A stretch of 64,000 nt of DNA. Source: Fulvivirga sp. M361 (GTDB lineage Bacteria > Bacteroidota > Bacteroidia > Cytophagales > Cyclobacteriaceae). A program made the position numbers and the translations under genes. Below the pieces are notes generated by a model that searched no databases, was not told the origin of the DNA, and worked only from the letters and a program-made list of their open reading frames with translations. Every line of letters starts with the position of its first letter. Within the stretch, counting starts at the first letter, position 1. Positions 24,809 through 33,921 of the stretch are shown one piece after another. The stretch is from positions 62,001-126,000 of the forward strand of contig NZ_VKDC01000016.1 in the NCBI RefSeq assembly GCF_007097395.1, read 5' to 3'.

Positions 24809-27271
24809 TTAGTTATCATCGTTATTTTTTGCGTAGTGTATTTTGAAGTTATATCCGATACTGCCTAATACGGCAATGAGTAAAAGGATGCAAGAGATGT
24901 ATGTGATCGTATTTCCAGTGTAATAAGATTCAGGTTGGAAAGTAAACTCGATGGTATGTTGCCCTCCGGGTAGTTCAAGTGCCCTCAGTACGTAGTTAGC
25001 GCGTAGGATATCTTCGGTCTTGCCATCAACAGTAGCCTTCCATCCTACAGGATAATATATCTCTGAAAAAAGTGCAAAGGCTTTTTCTGATCCTGAGTAA
25101 GTGTATTTTAAATAATCTGGTCTTGCCTCAATCAGCTTGATTTCGCCATTGTCATTATAGCGTTCTCCGGATATCTCGAATTTGGAAACATCAACAACTG
25201 CCTGCGCTCTGGTATCAAGCTGACATGTTGCTTGTAATTCTTCTGTCGGACTGTTCACTTTCTCAATAGTTTTTACTAACCATGCAGAACCGAGAGTATG
25301 GTTATTAGTGATAACGGCATTTCTGGCATCTCCGAAAGTAATATATTTTGTGTTGAGCATATTGATAATCCCAAAGGAAGACAAATCGGTGTTGCCTTGC
25401 TGCAGCCCTTGAATAAGTTGAGTAGTTTCATTTTGGAGACAGTGATCGTACAGGTCTTGATAGCGACGCATTTTTGCTCCATGGTATCCACCAAGTGAAT
25501 TGTGATGATAAGAAGTACGGGCTTCAGCCCATGCACCGCGTAGGTTATATACCCTGAATTCAGACTTATCTTTCAATATCACCTGATCAGCTTCGGTGGT
25601 TACAAAAAATGATTTGTCAGACTTTCTTCTATAATTGTCCTTACCAAAATACCGAACATCTATTGTCCATAGATCAATTAAGATAAGGAGAGAAAGGCCC
25701 AGGGACGTTAAAGTAAAAGAGACTTTTTGTTTTAGATGTCCGAAAATCAATATCAAGGCCAAAAGAATGAAAACAAAAGATCGTATTGCATCAGCTCTAA
25801 GGAGACTTTTACGGTCTTCTATTAAGGCCTCCAGAAACCAGGCGGGTAGTTGTGACTCCCCTTCTTTAGAGAAGGCGGCAACACCTGCAAAGAGCATAGC
25901 CAGCAAACAGAATCCCCCTGTAACCCCGAAAGCGACCAATAATTTCTTTTGTAACTCTTTACTCCATCGTGTAGAGAATAACTTTTCCAATCCTATCATA
26001 CCAAGCAATGGCATGGCTATAAGGGTCAGGGTAAGTGCGAAAGTGACGGAACGGAATTTATTATACCCAGGAAGGTGATCGAAGATAAAATAATTGAATG
26101 ACTTAAAGTTATCTCCCCAACTTAGCATAATACCCAATACAGCCACTGTGACCAGCCACACTATATGTTTTTTATCTGCAAAAAGAATTCCGATGACGAA
26201 CAGAAAACAAATAATAGCCCCTACATAGTAAGGAGCTGACAGCCGCTGGTTTCCCCAGTAAGCGGAAGTATATCTGACCAACTGGTTGGCTACCTGAGGG
26301 TCTCCTGCTCTTTGTAATGCTGCCAATACCTTGCTGTCTTCATCTTGTGCCAGGAAGTTAGAGCTACTACCCCCATAAACATTTGGTAAGATCAATGTAA
26401 GTGGTTCAAATATACTGTTGCTGAATTCAAAGGCATAGTCACGCTTTAGCCCACTTTCATTTTCACCTTTTTCCAAAGTGTTGGAAATTTCAGATTTACC
26501 ACGCATTGAATATTGGCTGTACTCCGCGGCAGACCATAGTCTTCCGGCATAAGTACCTACAGAAAGAATAGCTGATAGCATAAGTATTCCGCTTTTTAGG
26601 CCAAAAATTTTCAAATCCTTTTCTTTAAAAGATTCATACAACATCACCAACCCATAGATGCCTAATATCAATGCTAAATAGTAAGTGACCTGAGGGTGGT
26701 TTTCTCTCAACTGTAAGGACAGTCCTAATGAAGTGAGGCCAAACCCCAGCCATCTGTTTCCCTTGAACACAAGGTGTACTCCCGCCAACACCATTGGCAT
26801 TAATGCCGTAGCTCCTATTCGTGCGTTGTGGCCTGCACTTAACCCTATGATAATAAAAGATGATAACCCAAAAGCGAGTGCTCCACCTATGGCCAGGTAA
26901 GGCCTGACTTTGAAAGCTAATAACAAAATATAGAAGCTTAAGAAAGCCAAAAAGACATTCTTTACAGGATGTGGCAGCCACAATGAAAGCACATATTTAA
27001 AACCGGAAATGATACCATCGTTCCATTTGAGGTTTACAAAATACGCAGGCATACCGCTAAACTGTGAGGTGGCCCAGAGTCCTTCTCTTCCTGTTTCCTG
27101 TCTATATTCCTTGAGCTGTTGAGCACCTCCTTGCCATTGATTGATGTCATGTTGGTTAAGGGTTTTATTATCAAAAAACAAAGGGTTAAAAAAGAGTACA
27201 GTAACCAGGAAGAAAAGAACTACAGCCAAAACATGAGGAAGAACGTCTTTCAGGAGATTAATTTTTTTCAT
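24809..27271 (-). CDS. YfhO family membrane protein
   Basis: I take the ATG at 27271 (820 aa; an ATG at 27295 adds eight residues). The protein has about 12 hydrophobic helices: one at the N-terminus, a large extracytoplasmic loop with HDINQWQGGAQQL near 40-55, then helices to about 530. A soluble C-terminal domain (about 545-775) with beta-rich text and a closing PVGWKATVDGK...RANYVLRALELPGGQHTI stretch precedes a last helix. This is the layout of YfhO, a GT-C-like family linked in Firmicutes to glycosylation of lipoteichoic acid; in Bacteroidota its substrate is unknown. It converges on the Ste24-like gene with 23 bases between the stops. Confidence 0.88.
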   Translation of the reverse strand: MKKINLLKDVLPHVLAVVLFFLVTVLFFNPLFFDNKTLNQHDINQWQGGAQQLKEYRQETGREGLWATSQFSGMPAYFVNLKWNDGIISGFKYVLSLWLPHPVKNVFLAFLSFYILLLAFKVRPYLAIGGALAFGLSSFIIIGLSAGHNARIGATALMPMVLAGVHLVFKGNRWLGFGLTSLGLSLQLRENHPQVTYYLALILGIYGLVMLYESFKEKDLKIFGLKSGILMLSAILSVGTYAGRLWSAAEYSQYSMRGKSEISNTLEKGENESGLKRDYAFEFSNSIFEPLTLILPNVYGGSSSNFLAQDEDSKVLAALQRAGDPQVANQLVRYTSAYWGNQRLSAPYYVGAIICFLFVIGILFADKKHIVWLVTVAVLGIMLSWGDNFKSFNYFIFDHLPGYNKFRSVTFALTLTLIAMPLLGMIGLEKLFSTRWSKELQKKLLVAFGVTGGFCLLAMLFAGVAAFSKEGESQLPAWFLEALIEDRKSLLRADAIRSFVFILLALILIFGHLKQKVSFTLTSLGLSLLILIDLWTIDVRYFGKDNYRRKSDKSFFVTTEADQVILKDKSEFRVYNLRGAWAEARTSYHHNSLGGYHGAKMRRYQDLYDHCLQNETTQLIQGLQQGNTDLSSFGIINMLNTKYITFGDARNAVITNNHTLGSAWLVKTIEKVNSPTEELQATCQLDTRAQAVVDVSKFEISGERYNDNGEIKLIEARPDYLKYTYSGSEKAFALFSEIYYPVGWKATVDGKTEDILRANYVLRALELPGGQHTIEFTFQPESYYTGNTITYISCILLLIAVLGSIGYNFKIHYAKNNDDN

Positions 27272-27574
27272 AGCATAATTGTCGGAACCATGCAAATAAG
27301 AAAAGTTTAACTGCCAATTAAAAATATAATCTCAAGAAGCTTAAAAGCGCTTGATAAGTTCTTGATCAATAGATGGACCAATCTTTAGATAACAGCTAAT
27401 TGACTATACATAAACAAAAGACTAAATATTTGGAGAACAAGCCAAAATAGTGTCCAAAGACAGTCGGATAAGGCCATTGGTTTTTTTGTCATGTGATGAG
27501 GTTTTCCATTACTACCGTGTAAATCAAAACTAAAACCTAATATATAATAAGATTGAAATGCTGCCCGGAAGTGA

Positions 27575-27772
27575 ATAAATCTTGAGAAATATAGTGTTAA
27601 ACCTGATGAAGGGCATTATGGATATTTGAGCATCGGAGATACGGACGACATTGGCTTTGAAGTATCTGCACCAAATATTGACACTGTGCAAGGTGGCACT
27701 ACATAATGATACAAGTGGGAGAATCAGAAAGGTAGTATATCGAAAATCGAGGTGAAAATAATCTTCAGATAG
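27575..27772 (+). pseudogene. possible decayed coding remnant
   Basis: Frame +2 after a TGA reads EKYSVKPDEGHYGYLSIGDT and on to QGGTT, meets TAA TGA at 27704-27709, then resumes in the same frame as YKWENQKGSISKIEVKII before TAG. The residue mix is like a soluble beta-rich protein, but there is no start codon. It may be the rest of a lost gene or chance; nothing recognisable remains. Confidence 0.25.
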
Positions 27773-27863
27773 TAATTGTGCTACAATAGAAGGATAGACT
27801 TCAGGATTTACTACTAACTTGAATTATCTTTAATCAGCTTACTTAATCTAATCAACTCAGGCT

Positions 27864-28016
27864 TTACAGAACCAGAAGAAAGAAGCTAATGACTAGTACA
27901 ATGGCAATGGCAAAACTTAAACCGATGATGCCATAAATCTCATTCCGCATGGCTTCTTCGGTCTTTACCTCTTCTTCATCTATCCATGAATATTTAGTGT
28001 TTTTATCAAAATCCAT
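27864..28016 (-). CDS. 50-aa single-span membrane protein
   Basis: An ATG at 28016 opens a frame with a hydrophilic, acidic N-terminal half (MDFDKNTKYSWIDEEEVKTE, then EAMRNEIYG) followed by a single helix IIGLSFAIAIVLVISFFLLVL and TAA. Such a clean soluble half joined to one helix that ends the protein is very unlikely by chance. The family is unknown. It lies alone between the YfhO gene and ffh. Confidence 0.65.
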   Translation of the reverse strand: MDFDKNTKYSWIDEEEVKTEEAMRNEIYGIIGLSFAIAIVLVISFFLLVL

Positions 28017-28307
28017 GAAGACCCTAATATCAATAACTATGCTAGAAATAACTGTTCAAACGATTTGTAGCTTTGATTCTTTCTAAAATCCTCTGCATAA
28101 GCTACTAATACAAGACAATAAAGATTTCCACTGATAGAGAAATGTTTTGTTTGTTCTTTTTTTCCTTCCCCACATGGGAAATGTGTACTCAAACTGGGTG
28201 TCTTCTGGTACAAATTGAGTACGCGGATTGTACGATACATCTAACGAGTATGATCTCACCTGTGCCGAATATTGATTTTAGCGTTCGTTAGAACTACTAG
28301 AAATTCC

Positions 28308-28315
28308 TATTTTTG
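28308..28315 (+). promoter_or_regulatory. ffh promoter -7 element
   Basis: TATTTTTG fits TAnnTTTG and is followed by C. It is 21 bases before the ffh ATG, giving a leader of about 15 bases. Confidence 0.5.
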
Positions 28316-28336
28316 CAGCGCAAAAAATAATATATC

Positions 28337-29668
28337 ATGTTCGATAATCTTAGTTACAAATTAGATAAAGCGTTTCAAACATTAAAGGGACAAGGGAGCA
28401 TTACCGAGGTGAACGTAGCTACTACGGTGAAGGAGATACGTAGGGCGCTTATAGAGGCTGATGTTAATTATAAAGTAGCTAAGGAAGTAACCGATGAAAT
28501 TAAAGAACAGGCCTTGGGTAAGGACGTACTTACAGCGGTATCTCCAGGTCAGTTGCTTACTAAGATCACCAATGATGAGCTCACTAACCTGATGGGAGGT
28601 AAAAGTGAGGATATTGATATTCAGGGCAATCCGGCTATTATCTTGATAGCTGGCCTTCAAGGTTCGGGTAAAACTACCTTTTCGGGGAAATTGGCGAACT
28701 ACCTAAAAAAACAGGGGCGGTCTGTGATGCTCTCCGCATGTGATATATACAGACCTGCGGCTATTGACCAGTTAAAAGTACTGGGAGAGCAAATAGGAGT
28801 AGAGGTATATGCAGAGCCTGATAATAACGATGCAGTAAAAATTGCTGAGAGCGCGATTAAACAAGCTAAAGTGCTCAACAAGAAGGTGGTGATTGTCGAT
28901 ACAGCCGGGCGTCTGGCGGTGGATGAGCAGATGATGGATGAAATAGCCCGATTAAAAAAAGCACTCAATCCTACGGAAACACTATTTGTAGTGGATTCTA
29001 TGACCGGACAGGATGCTGTGAATACGGCAAAGGCCTTCAATGATCGGTTGGATTTTAATGGAGTTGTTCTAACCAAGCTGGATGGGGATACACGTGGTGG
29101 TGCGGCTATTTCTATTAGAAGGGTCGTAGATAAACCGATAAAGTATGTTTCCCATGGAGAAAAGATGGAAGCTATCGACAGATTCCATCCTGATCGTATG
29201 GCCAATCGAATTTTGGGAATGGGAGACGTGGTTTCCTTGGTAGAGAAAGCACAGCAAAATTTTGATGAAGATGAGGCACGCCGTCTTAGCAAGAAAATAC
29301 GAAAAAACCAGTTCGACTTTAACGATTTTCTTAGTCAATTGGAGCAGATCAAGAAAATGGGAAATATCAAAGATCTGATGGGTATGATCCCCGGAATGGG
29401 TAAAGCTCTGAAAGACGTAAACGTTGACGATGATTCATTTAAACCTATTGAAGCTATTATTCGCTCAATGACCATTGAAGAGCGGGAAAGGCCTGAGATA
29501 TTGAACGGGGGCAGAAGAAAACGAATTGCTAATGGAAGTGGTACCTCAGTCCAACAGGTCAATAATTTGATCAAGCAGTTTGGCGATATGAAAAAACTGA
29601 TGAAGACTATGAACAAAATGGGCGGTGGGAAACGTGGCCTTGCAGCTTTAAACCCACTTAGCAGATAA
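28337..29668 (+). CDS. ffh: signal recognition particle protein Ffh
   Basis: The 443-aa GTPase binds signal sequences and 4.5S RNA and delivers ribosomes to FtsY. The N-terminal four-helix bundle covers about 1-85. The G domain shows AGLQGSGKTTF (105-114), DTAGR (188-192) and TKLDGDTRGG (246-255). The M domain (about 300-443) is rich in methionine, ending with MKKLMKTMNKMGGGKRG. The length is normal. It is transcribed alone from a short-leader promoter and followed by an inverted repeat. Confidence 0.97.
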   Translation: MFDNLSYKLDKAFQTLKGQGSITEVNVATTVKEIRRALIEADVNYKVAKEVTDEIKEQALGKDVLTAVSPGQLLTKITNDELTNLMGGKSEDIDIQGNPAIILIAGLQGSGKTTFSGKLANYLKKQGRSVMLSACDIYRPAAIDQLKVLGEQIGVEVYAEPDNNDAVKIAESAIKQAKVLNKKVVIVDTAGRLAVDEQMMDEIARLKKALNPTETLFVVDSMTGQDAVNTAKAFNDRLDFNGVVLTKLDGDTRGGAAISIRRVVDKPIKYVSHGEKMEAIDRFHPDRMANRILGMGDVVSLVEKAQQNFDEDEARRLSKKIRKNQFDFNDFLSQLEQIKKMGNIKDLMGMIPGMGKALKDVNVDDDSFKPIEAIIRSMTIEERERPEILNGGRRKRIANGSGTSVQQVNNLIKQFGDMKKLMKTMNKMGGGKRGLAALNPLSR

Positions 29669-29702
29669 AATATAGCTCAGTCTTTATCCCGCTAGCTGTA
29701 GC

Positions 29703-29729
29703 AGTTTATGGTTACTTAAACCATAAACT
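29703..29729. repeat. perfect 11-bp inverted repeat between convergent genes
   Basis: AGTTTATGGTT (29703-29713) and AACCATAAACT (29719-29729) pair perfectly around the loop ACTTA. It includes the last codons and stop of the 79-aa gene. There is no T run on either side, so it is not a classical terminator, but it could stall or protect both transcripts. Confidence 0.6.
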
Positions 29730-29955
29730 CCAACGTTCCTGTCATGTACAGGATCAAAAATGCCAGGAAAACGCTGACACCTGTGATTAATAGCGTATTA
29801 AAGATCAATGTATTGCGGTTATTGACGTCATTTCTTAGTTTATTGTACGTAAATATCTCTACAAAATTGGACAGCGGTTTGCGCTTTCCTTTTTGAGGGG
29901 CTTCCTCAAAGCGTTCACCATATACATTTCGAATTTTCCTGAAGGGTTCCTTCAT
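29716..29955 (-). CDS. 79-aa single-span membrane protein
   Basis: This small protein has a basic cytoplasmic N-terminal half (KRKPLSNFVEIF, then YNKLRNDVNNRN) and one helix at about 51-74 (LIFNTLLITGVSVFLAFLILY), ending in LEFMV. No family is recognised. The sharp division between soluble and membrane parts and the clean ATG make it likely real. It converges on ffh. Confidence 0.6.
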   Translation of the reverse strand: MKEPFRKIRNVYGERFEEAPQKGKRKPLSNFVEIFTYNKLRNDVNNRNTLIFNTLLITGVSVFLAFLILYMTGTLEFMV

Positions 29956-29998
29956 ACCAGTGTCCGTTTATTCTAACAAAAAGTTAAAATAGGAGATT

Positions 29999-30442
29999 TT
30001 AATGACATTTGAATATTTTTTTGTAGATGGGCTTGCGATACATAAACTGTAACCATAATGCAGGTAGTAACAACCAGTCTAACATTTTATAAGGTGTTGT
30101 AAACGATATGTCATCAACAATTTCACTTTCAGTATCGTTCAACCTGATTACGCTATGATGATGTTCCCAGCTTTTTAAAAAGAAAGGAAGTTTCTTGCCT
30201 ACGTCAATAAATTCGAAAACAGAAGAATCGCTATGGTCAAAAGTTATGAGACTTGTCCAGGTCTGCTTAAAAAGTAGAAAGTTAAGTTCGAGGCTAACAC
30301 GGTCGCCTTTATTACACCCTTCAAACACCAGCAACTTTACCGGAGGAAAGGGGGGATTGAGTTTTAAAAAAAGTTTTTCAGTGAAGCCATTTTTGACTTC
30401 CAAATAATTGCACAAGACCTTGGATGAAATTTTCAGACGCAT
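29999..30442 (-). CDS. SRPBCC-like (START/Bet v 1 fold) protein
   Basis: The 147-aa protein has the rhythm of Bacteroidota SRPBCC ligand-binding proteins. Strands include VKLLVFEGCNKGDRVSLEL, then WTSLITFDH, FEFIDVGKKLPFFLKSWEHHH and SEIVDDISF, before a closing long helix (LLLPALWLQFMYRKPIYKKIF). The phrase K-G-D-x-V-x-L-x-L followed by F-x-D-x-G-x-x-L-PFFxxWxHxH is, as far as I know, typical of the group. The ligand and role are unknown. Confidence 0.75.
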   Translation of the reverse strand: MRLKISSKVLCNYLEVKNGFTEKLFLKLNPPFPPVKLLVFEGCNKGDRVSLELNFLLFKQTWTSLITFDHSDSSVFEFIDVGKKLPFFLKSWEHHHSVIRLNDTESEIVDDISFTTPYKMLDWLLLPALWLQFMYRKPIYKKIFKCH

Positions 30443-30555
30443 ACTCCTATAATGGTGTAGGCGACGTTTTGTTCAGGAAAATATTGCGAACGAGGTGTTT
30501 CACTATGTGATTTATTTTAATAGCCGCTGTTTAGTGATAGTAAAAGGTCCTAACT

Positions 30556-30596
30556 AAAAAAGGCCATCTCATATTATTCTGAGATGGCCTTTTTTA
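30556..30596. terminator. bidirectional terminator after pdhB
   Basis: AAAAAAGGCCATCTCA pairs with TGAGATGGCCTTTTTT around an 8-base loop. It lies 18 bases after the pdhB stop on the minus strand. Confidence 0.9.
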
Positions 30597-30614
30597 TGCT
30601 AAGTCTGCGATCAA

Positions 30615-31592
30615 TTATACGTAGGAAACTGCCTTTATAGCTTCCATTGTTCTTTTTACGCTCGGAAGTATTACTTCTATAAGAGTGGGAGCATAAGGTA
30701 ATGGCACATCTAAACTGTTGATCCTGTGGACGGGAGCGTCAAGATAATCGAAGGCATGTTTTTGTATATGGTAAGTGATCTCTGAGCTAATTGCGGCCAG
30801 TGGCCATGCTTCTTCAACAATCACCAGTCGGTTAGTCTTTTTCACGGACTGAACTACCGTATCATAGTCGATTGGTCGCACAGATCTGAGGTCTATTACT
30901 TCTATACTTATGCCCTCTTTTGCCGCTTCTTCGGCAGCCTGCATGGCTACTTTCATGAATTTACCAAAGGATACCAGTGTTACGTCAGTGCCTTCTCTTT
31001 TGATATCCGCTGAACCTATTGGAATAATGTATTCTCCTTCAGGCACCTCTCCTTTATCTCCATACATTAATTCAGATTCCATGAAAATAACCGGATCATC
31101 GTCTCTAATAGAAGACTTTAGGAGACCTTTAGCATCGTAGGGATTAGATGGTACAACTACCTTCAAGCCTGGTGTATTGGCAAACCAGTTTTCAAAATTC
31201 TGTGAGTGTTGTGAACTGAGCATTCCGGCATTTCCGGTAGGCCCTCTGAATACGATCGGAATATTAAATTGTCCGCCTGACATAGACATCATTTTTGCTG
31301 CTCCGTTAATTACCTGGTCTATTGCCACGAGAGAAAAATTGAAAGTCATAAATTCAATGACAGGGCGTAATCCATTCATGGCCGCTCCTACACCTACTCC
31401 TGCAAAACCTAATTCTGCAATGGGTGTATCTATAACTCTATCAGGACCAAATTCATCAAGCATGCCTTGGCTAACTTTGTAGGCACCATTGTATTCAGCA
31501 ACTTCTTCTCCCATTAAGAAGATTTTCTCATCTCTTCTCATCTCTTCACTCATTGCTTCACCGAGGGCTTCCCTGAATTGTATTTCTCTCAT
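30615..31592 (-). CDS. pdhB: pyruvate dehydrogenase E1 component, beta subunit
   Basis: The 325-aa protein has the full transketolase-like E1 beta fold. Signature parts include MGEEVAEYNGAYKVSQGM (27-44), PIAELGFAGVGVGAAMNGLRP (58-78), FRGPTGNAG, SSQHSQNFENWFANTPGLK and the C-terminal VDLRSVRPID with EEAWP. It forms the thiamine-diphosphate enzyme that decarboxylates pyruvate, together with an alpha subunit that is not in this window. It is a single gene between two terminators, with a promoter element (TAATTTTG on the minus strand) upstream. Confidence 0.95.
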   Translation of the reverse strand: MREIQFREALGEAMSEEMRRDEKIFLMGEEVAEYNGAYKVSQGMLDEFGPDRVIDTPIAELGFAGVGVGAAMNGLRPVIEFMTFNFSLVAIDQVINGAAKMMSMSGGQFNIPIVFRGPTGNAGMLSSQHSQNFENWFANTPGLKVVVPSNPYDAKGLLKSSIRDDDPVIFMESELMYGDKGEVPEGEYIIPIGSADIKREGTDVTLVSFGKFMKVAMQAAEEAAKEGISIEVIDLRSVRPIDYDTVVQSVKKTNRLVIVEEAWPLAAISSEITYHIQKHAFDYLDAPVHRINSLDVPLPYAPTLIEVILPSVKRTMEAIKAVSYV

Positions 31593-31643
31593 AATATCTG
31601 ATTACATGTTCAATCGTAAAAATAGTATGCAGATGGTTAACTG

Positions 31644-31651
31644 CAAAATTA
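31644..31651 (-). promoter_or_regulatory. pdhB promoter -7 element
   Basis: On the minus strand TAATTTTG fits TAnnTTTG, about 50 bases before the pdhB ATG. It lies just downstream of the terminator of the preceding gene. Confidence 0.4.
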
Positions 31652-31662
31652 GGTATGGACAA

Positions 31663-31700
31663 AATAAAAGCCCTGTGACCAAGTCACAGGGCTTTTATTA
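31663..31700. terminator. terminator between the OmpA/TPR lipoprotein gene and pdhB
   Basis: AATAAAAGCCCTGTGAC pairs with GTCACAGGGCTTTTATT around a 3-base loop, with flanking T and A runs. It ends transcription of the lipoprotein gene on the minus strand. Confidence 0.9.
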
Positions 31701-31715
31701 TTTTTTTTCAATTTC

Positions 31716-33482
31716 TTACTTTAAAACGCTTCTAAAACTTTCGTTTGATACGTAAGATGCAAATTCAAGATCTTCCAAAGCTGCTTCCTTTAAAGAAGGA
31801 GTAGCTTTTACAGCAGAAGTTAAATTACTGATAACATCGGCTTCATTACTTAACCTGGCACTGGCAACCGCAGCTCCATAATAAGCAACACCCATGTTGC
31901 TATCTTCAGTTGTGGCTTCTTTGAATGAAGTCAATGCATTTTGATAGTCTTTATTAAGAATTTGTGCAAGCCCCTTGTTGAACAGGTTAACGGCGATGTT
32001 AGAGGCATTTGAAGTTGAACGAACAGCATCACCATATTTTGCCAACATGATCTCTATTGAACCTTTCACTCCATTTACGCCTTGAGCAGACTCGCCAGAT
32101 AAACCAGAAGCCTTGGTAATATGATCGTACGCTTTGCTGGTGTTACCTTTCATTAAATGAACAGAGGCAAGGTTCGCATGTACTTCTGCACTGGCATTTT
32201 TGTTAGCAGCAATTTCTAATTGCGCTAAGGCCTTGTCTCCGTTTGCGTCTGCATTACCTTCCATAGCCATTGCGATGTAAACTGCGCCTAAGTTATTGTG
32301 TGCATTCCAGCTACCGCTCTTTTTAGTGGCGGCCTTGTAAATGGCTTCTTTTTCTGACAAAGAAGGTGTCAGTGTTGCACCATACATAAGTTCTTCTTCT
32401 GAAAGAGTATCCGCAGAAACTGAACCGCCAGCAATTTGCTTGGCTAAAACGGATATTTCAGCATCTGTTTTCTTTTCTTTTACTTTCAATATCTCAGTTT
32501 TAGCTACTCTTAATTTAGGATATAGTTCTCTGAACACTTTTTTGTATGTAGCTAATGACTGAAGCTTATCTTCTTTTTCTTCGTATGAACCAGGTCCGTT
32601 TACGATATCAAGATAGGCAGATTTTTCTTCCGAAGATATACCTTCATAAGCGGCTAATGAATCTTTAAATACTGTCCAGTCCTCTACAAGATCTTTCGTG
32701 ATAAACTTGATAGAATCGGCTTTACCAGCATAATCATATTTTTTCATTTGCTTTTTGTAGAAAGCACTAATGGCTTCAGCCCTGTCTTTGGCCAGTTTGC
32801 TATTGACACGCTCTTCACCTTCTGGTGAGTGAGTACCCGTGATAGTAACAGTTCGGGTTACATTCTTTGCAGCGATGAATGCATCAAGCTGCTTACCTCT
32901 GTTACTTCTTCTTTCCGAATATTTCAATACGGACCTGCCCTGGTCAAAATAGAAGTTAACTTTAACAGGTGTTAACTCTTCCTGATTATTGTATCCATGA
33001 TCGGCGTAAGTAGCAAAATATACAGGCTCTACTAACTGAGAGGTTGTAATTATACCAGGAGCTACACCCAGCCTTGGAGATTCCTTAGACTTATTGTTCT
33101 TAGGGTCAGAAGCTACACCTTGTACTTCTAACATACCTGTTTTCATAGCAGGGCTATAGGCGAAACTATATTCCTTGCTTGCTTTGGGCTGCTCTGTTGA
33201 AGCGTTAGGGTAGTCATCTGCTTTGAATTGGATAGGTTCCAATGCAATTTCGTTATCACCATATTTATAGAAGGTGTTGAGGGTATATATTTTGCCCTTT
33301 TTCAACATTTTCACAGGGAGATTGGCTGACATCTCAAATGAGACGGTATCTGCATGTACTTCCAGCGGCTTTGGTGATACGGTCAAGTTTTGTTGATCGG
33401 CCATTTTCACCATCTGATTCAGAGCACAGCCTGATAGTGACATCACCGCAAACAAAGCTATAGCGTAGAATAAATTTCTCAT
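31716..33482 (-). CDS. OmpA-like/TPR outer-membrane lipoprotein
   Basis: The 588-aa protein has a lipoprotein signal with C19 as acceptor (MSLSGC). An N-terminal beta region (about 35-165) is followed by an OmpA-like peptidoglycan-binding domain at about 175-255 (NFYFDQGRSVLKYSE, then TVTITGTHSPEG and LAKDRAEAI). TPR-like helices fill about 385-575. Outer-membrane lipoprotein, OmpA and TPR parts together suggest a periplasmic scaffold tied to peptidoglycan, as in PorE/PorW-like envelope proteins, though I cannot place it in a named family. It is transcribed alone and ends in a strong terminator. Confidence 0.75.
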   Translation of the reverse strand: MRNLFYAIALFAVMSLSGCALNQMVKMADQQNLTVSPKPLEVHADTVSFEMSANLPVKMLKKGKIYTLNTFYKYGDNEIALEPIQFKADDYPNASTEQPKASKEYSFAYSPAMKTGMLEVQGVASDPKNNKSKESPRLGVAPGIITTSQLVEPVYFATYADHGYNNQEELTPVKVNFYFDQGRSVLKYSERRSNRGKQLDAFIAAKNVTRTVTITGTHSPEGEERVNSKLAKDRAEAISAFYKKQMKKYDYAGKADSIKFITKDLVEDWTVFKDSLAAYEGISSEEKSAYLDIVNGPGSYEEKEDKLQSLATYKKVFRELYPKLRVAKTEILKVKEKKTDAEISVLAKQIAGGSVSADTLSEEELMYGATLTPSLSEKEAIYKAATKKSGSWNAHNNLGAVYIAMAMEGNADANGDKALAQLEIAANKNASAEVHANLASVHLMKGNTSKAYDHITKASGLSGESAQGVNGVKGSIEIMLAKYGDAVRSTSNASNIAVNLFNKGLAQILNKDYQNALTSFKEATTEDSNMGVAYYGAAVASARLSNEADVISNLTSAVKATPSLKEAALEDLEFASYVSNESFRSVLK

Positions 33483-33702
33483 CGGATTTACGTTTTTAAA
33501 TTTTTTTCGTGGAATTAGGTTAACCTTGTGTGTTCAATTTTACCTGCAATAATAGCAAAAAAATAGTAATGAACTAGTTGTAAAAGCACTAATATGGCCT
33601 ATATATTTGTGAAGACGCATATTTATCGTTAAGTCTCAAATAATCCCGATCAAGTGTCTTGAATTGTTGATCAAAGGCTTGTACCTTTACTAATTGATAA
33701 AG

Positions 33703-33921
33703 ATGATGAAAAGATTACAGGTTTTTATAGAAAAATACGCTTTTGGGGTATGCTCTCATTTAGGTGAAAAAATGGGTATAGCTTCTTCAGCTATCCGCAT
33801 CACTTTTATATACGCATCCTTTATTACTTTCGGATCACCGATTATTATATATCTGGCATTAGCTTTCATAATGAACATCAGAAAATACCATAGAAGGCAT
33901 AATCACGCCTGGTATTATTAA
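33703..33921 (+). CDS. small PspC-domain membrane protein
   Basis: From the ATG at 33703 (an in-frame TTG lies at 33694) the product is 72 aa. It is one PspC domain: FGVCSHLGEKMGIASSAIRITFIYASFITFGSPIIIYLALAFIM, lacking the usual K-x-IxGVCxGIAxY start but keeping its order. PspC domains act in envelope-stress sensing with PspA/B in Gammaproteobacteria; Bacteroidota use them in other settings. It converges on the glycosyltransferase gene, with stop codons overlapping by 4 bases. Confidence 0.75.
   Translation: MMKRLQVFIEKYAFGVCSHLGEKMGIASSAIRITFIYASFITFGSPIIIYLALAFIMNIRKYHRRHNHAWYY

Larger units (their letters stand above)
27272..28336. other. 1 kb gene-poor region before ffh
   Basis: Only one convincing ORF lies here, the 50-aa membrane protein at 27864-28016. 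A stretch at 27575-27772 reads like decayed coding sequence. A 30-codon hydrophobic frame at 27385-27477 on the minus strand is probably chance. I see no tRNA, no strong hairpin terminator and no known small-RNA signature, although 4.5S RNA often lies near ffh in other bacteria. Confidence 0.5.

Noticed and set aside
27385-27477. 30-codon hydrophobic frame on the minus strand (MALSDCLWTLFWLVLQIFSL...)
   Set aside because: A short hydrophobic frame is expected by chance in AT-rich DNA. There is no basic N-terminus or other support, unlike the 50-aa ORF nearby.
28037-28240. 67-codon minus-strand frame upstream of ffh
   Set aside because: The predicted protein has no domain, no clean hydrophobic pattern and lies in the ffh promoter region. 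Composition is that of translated intergenic DNA.
28699-29292. 197-codon minus-strand frame inside ffh
   Set aside because: It lies wholly within the ffh coding sequence, which has all GTPase motifs. The complement is Ser/Thr-rich with no family signature.
33648-33674. GATCAA...TTGATC repeat upstream of the small PspC gene
   Set aside because: The arms are short and the spacing is wide; palindromes of this size are common by chance.
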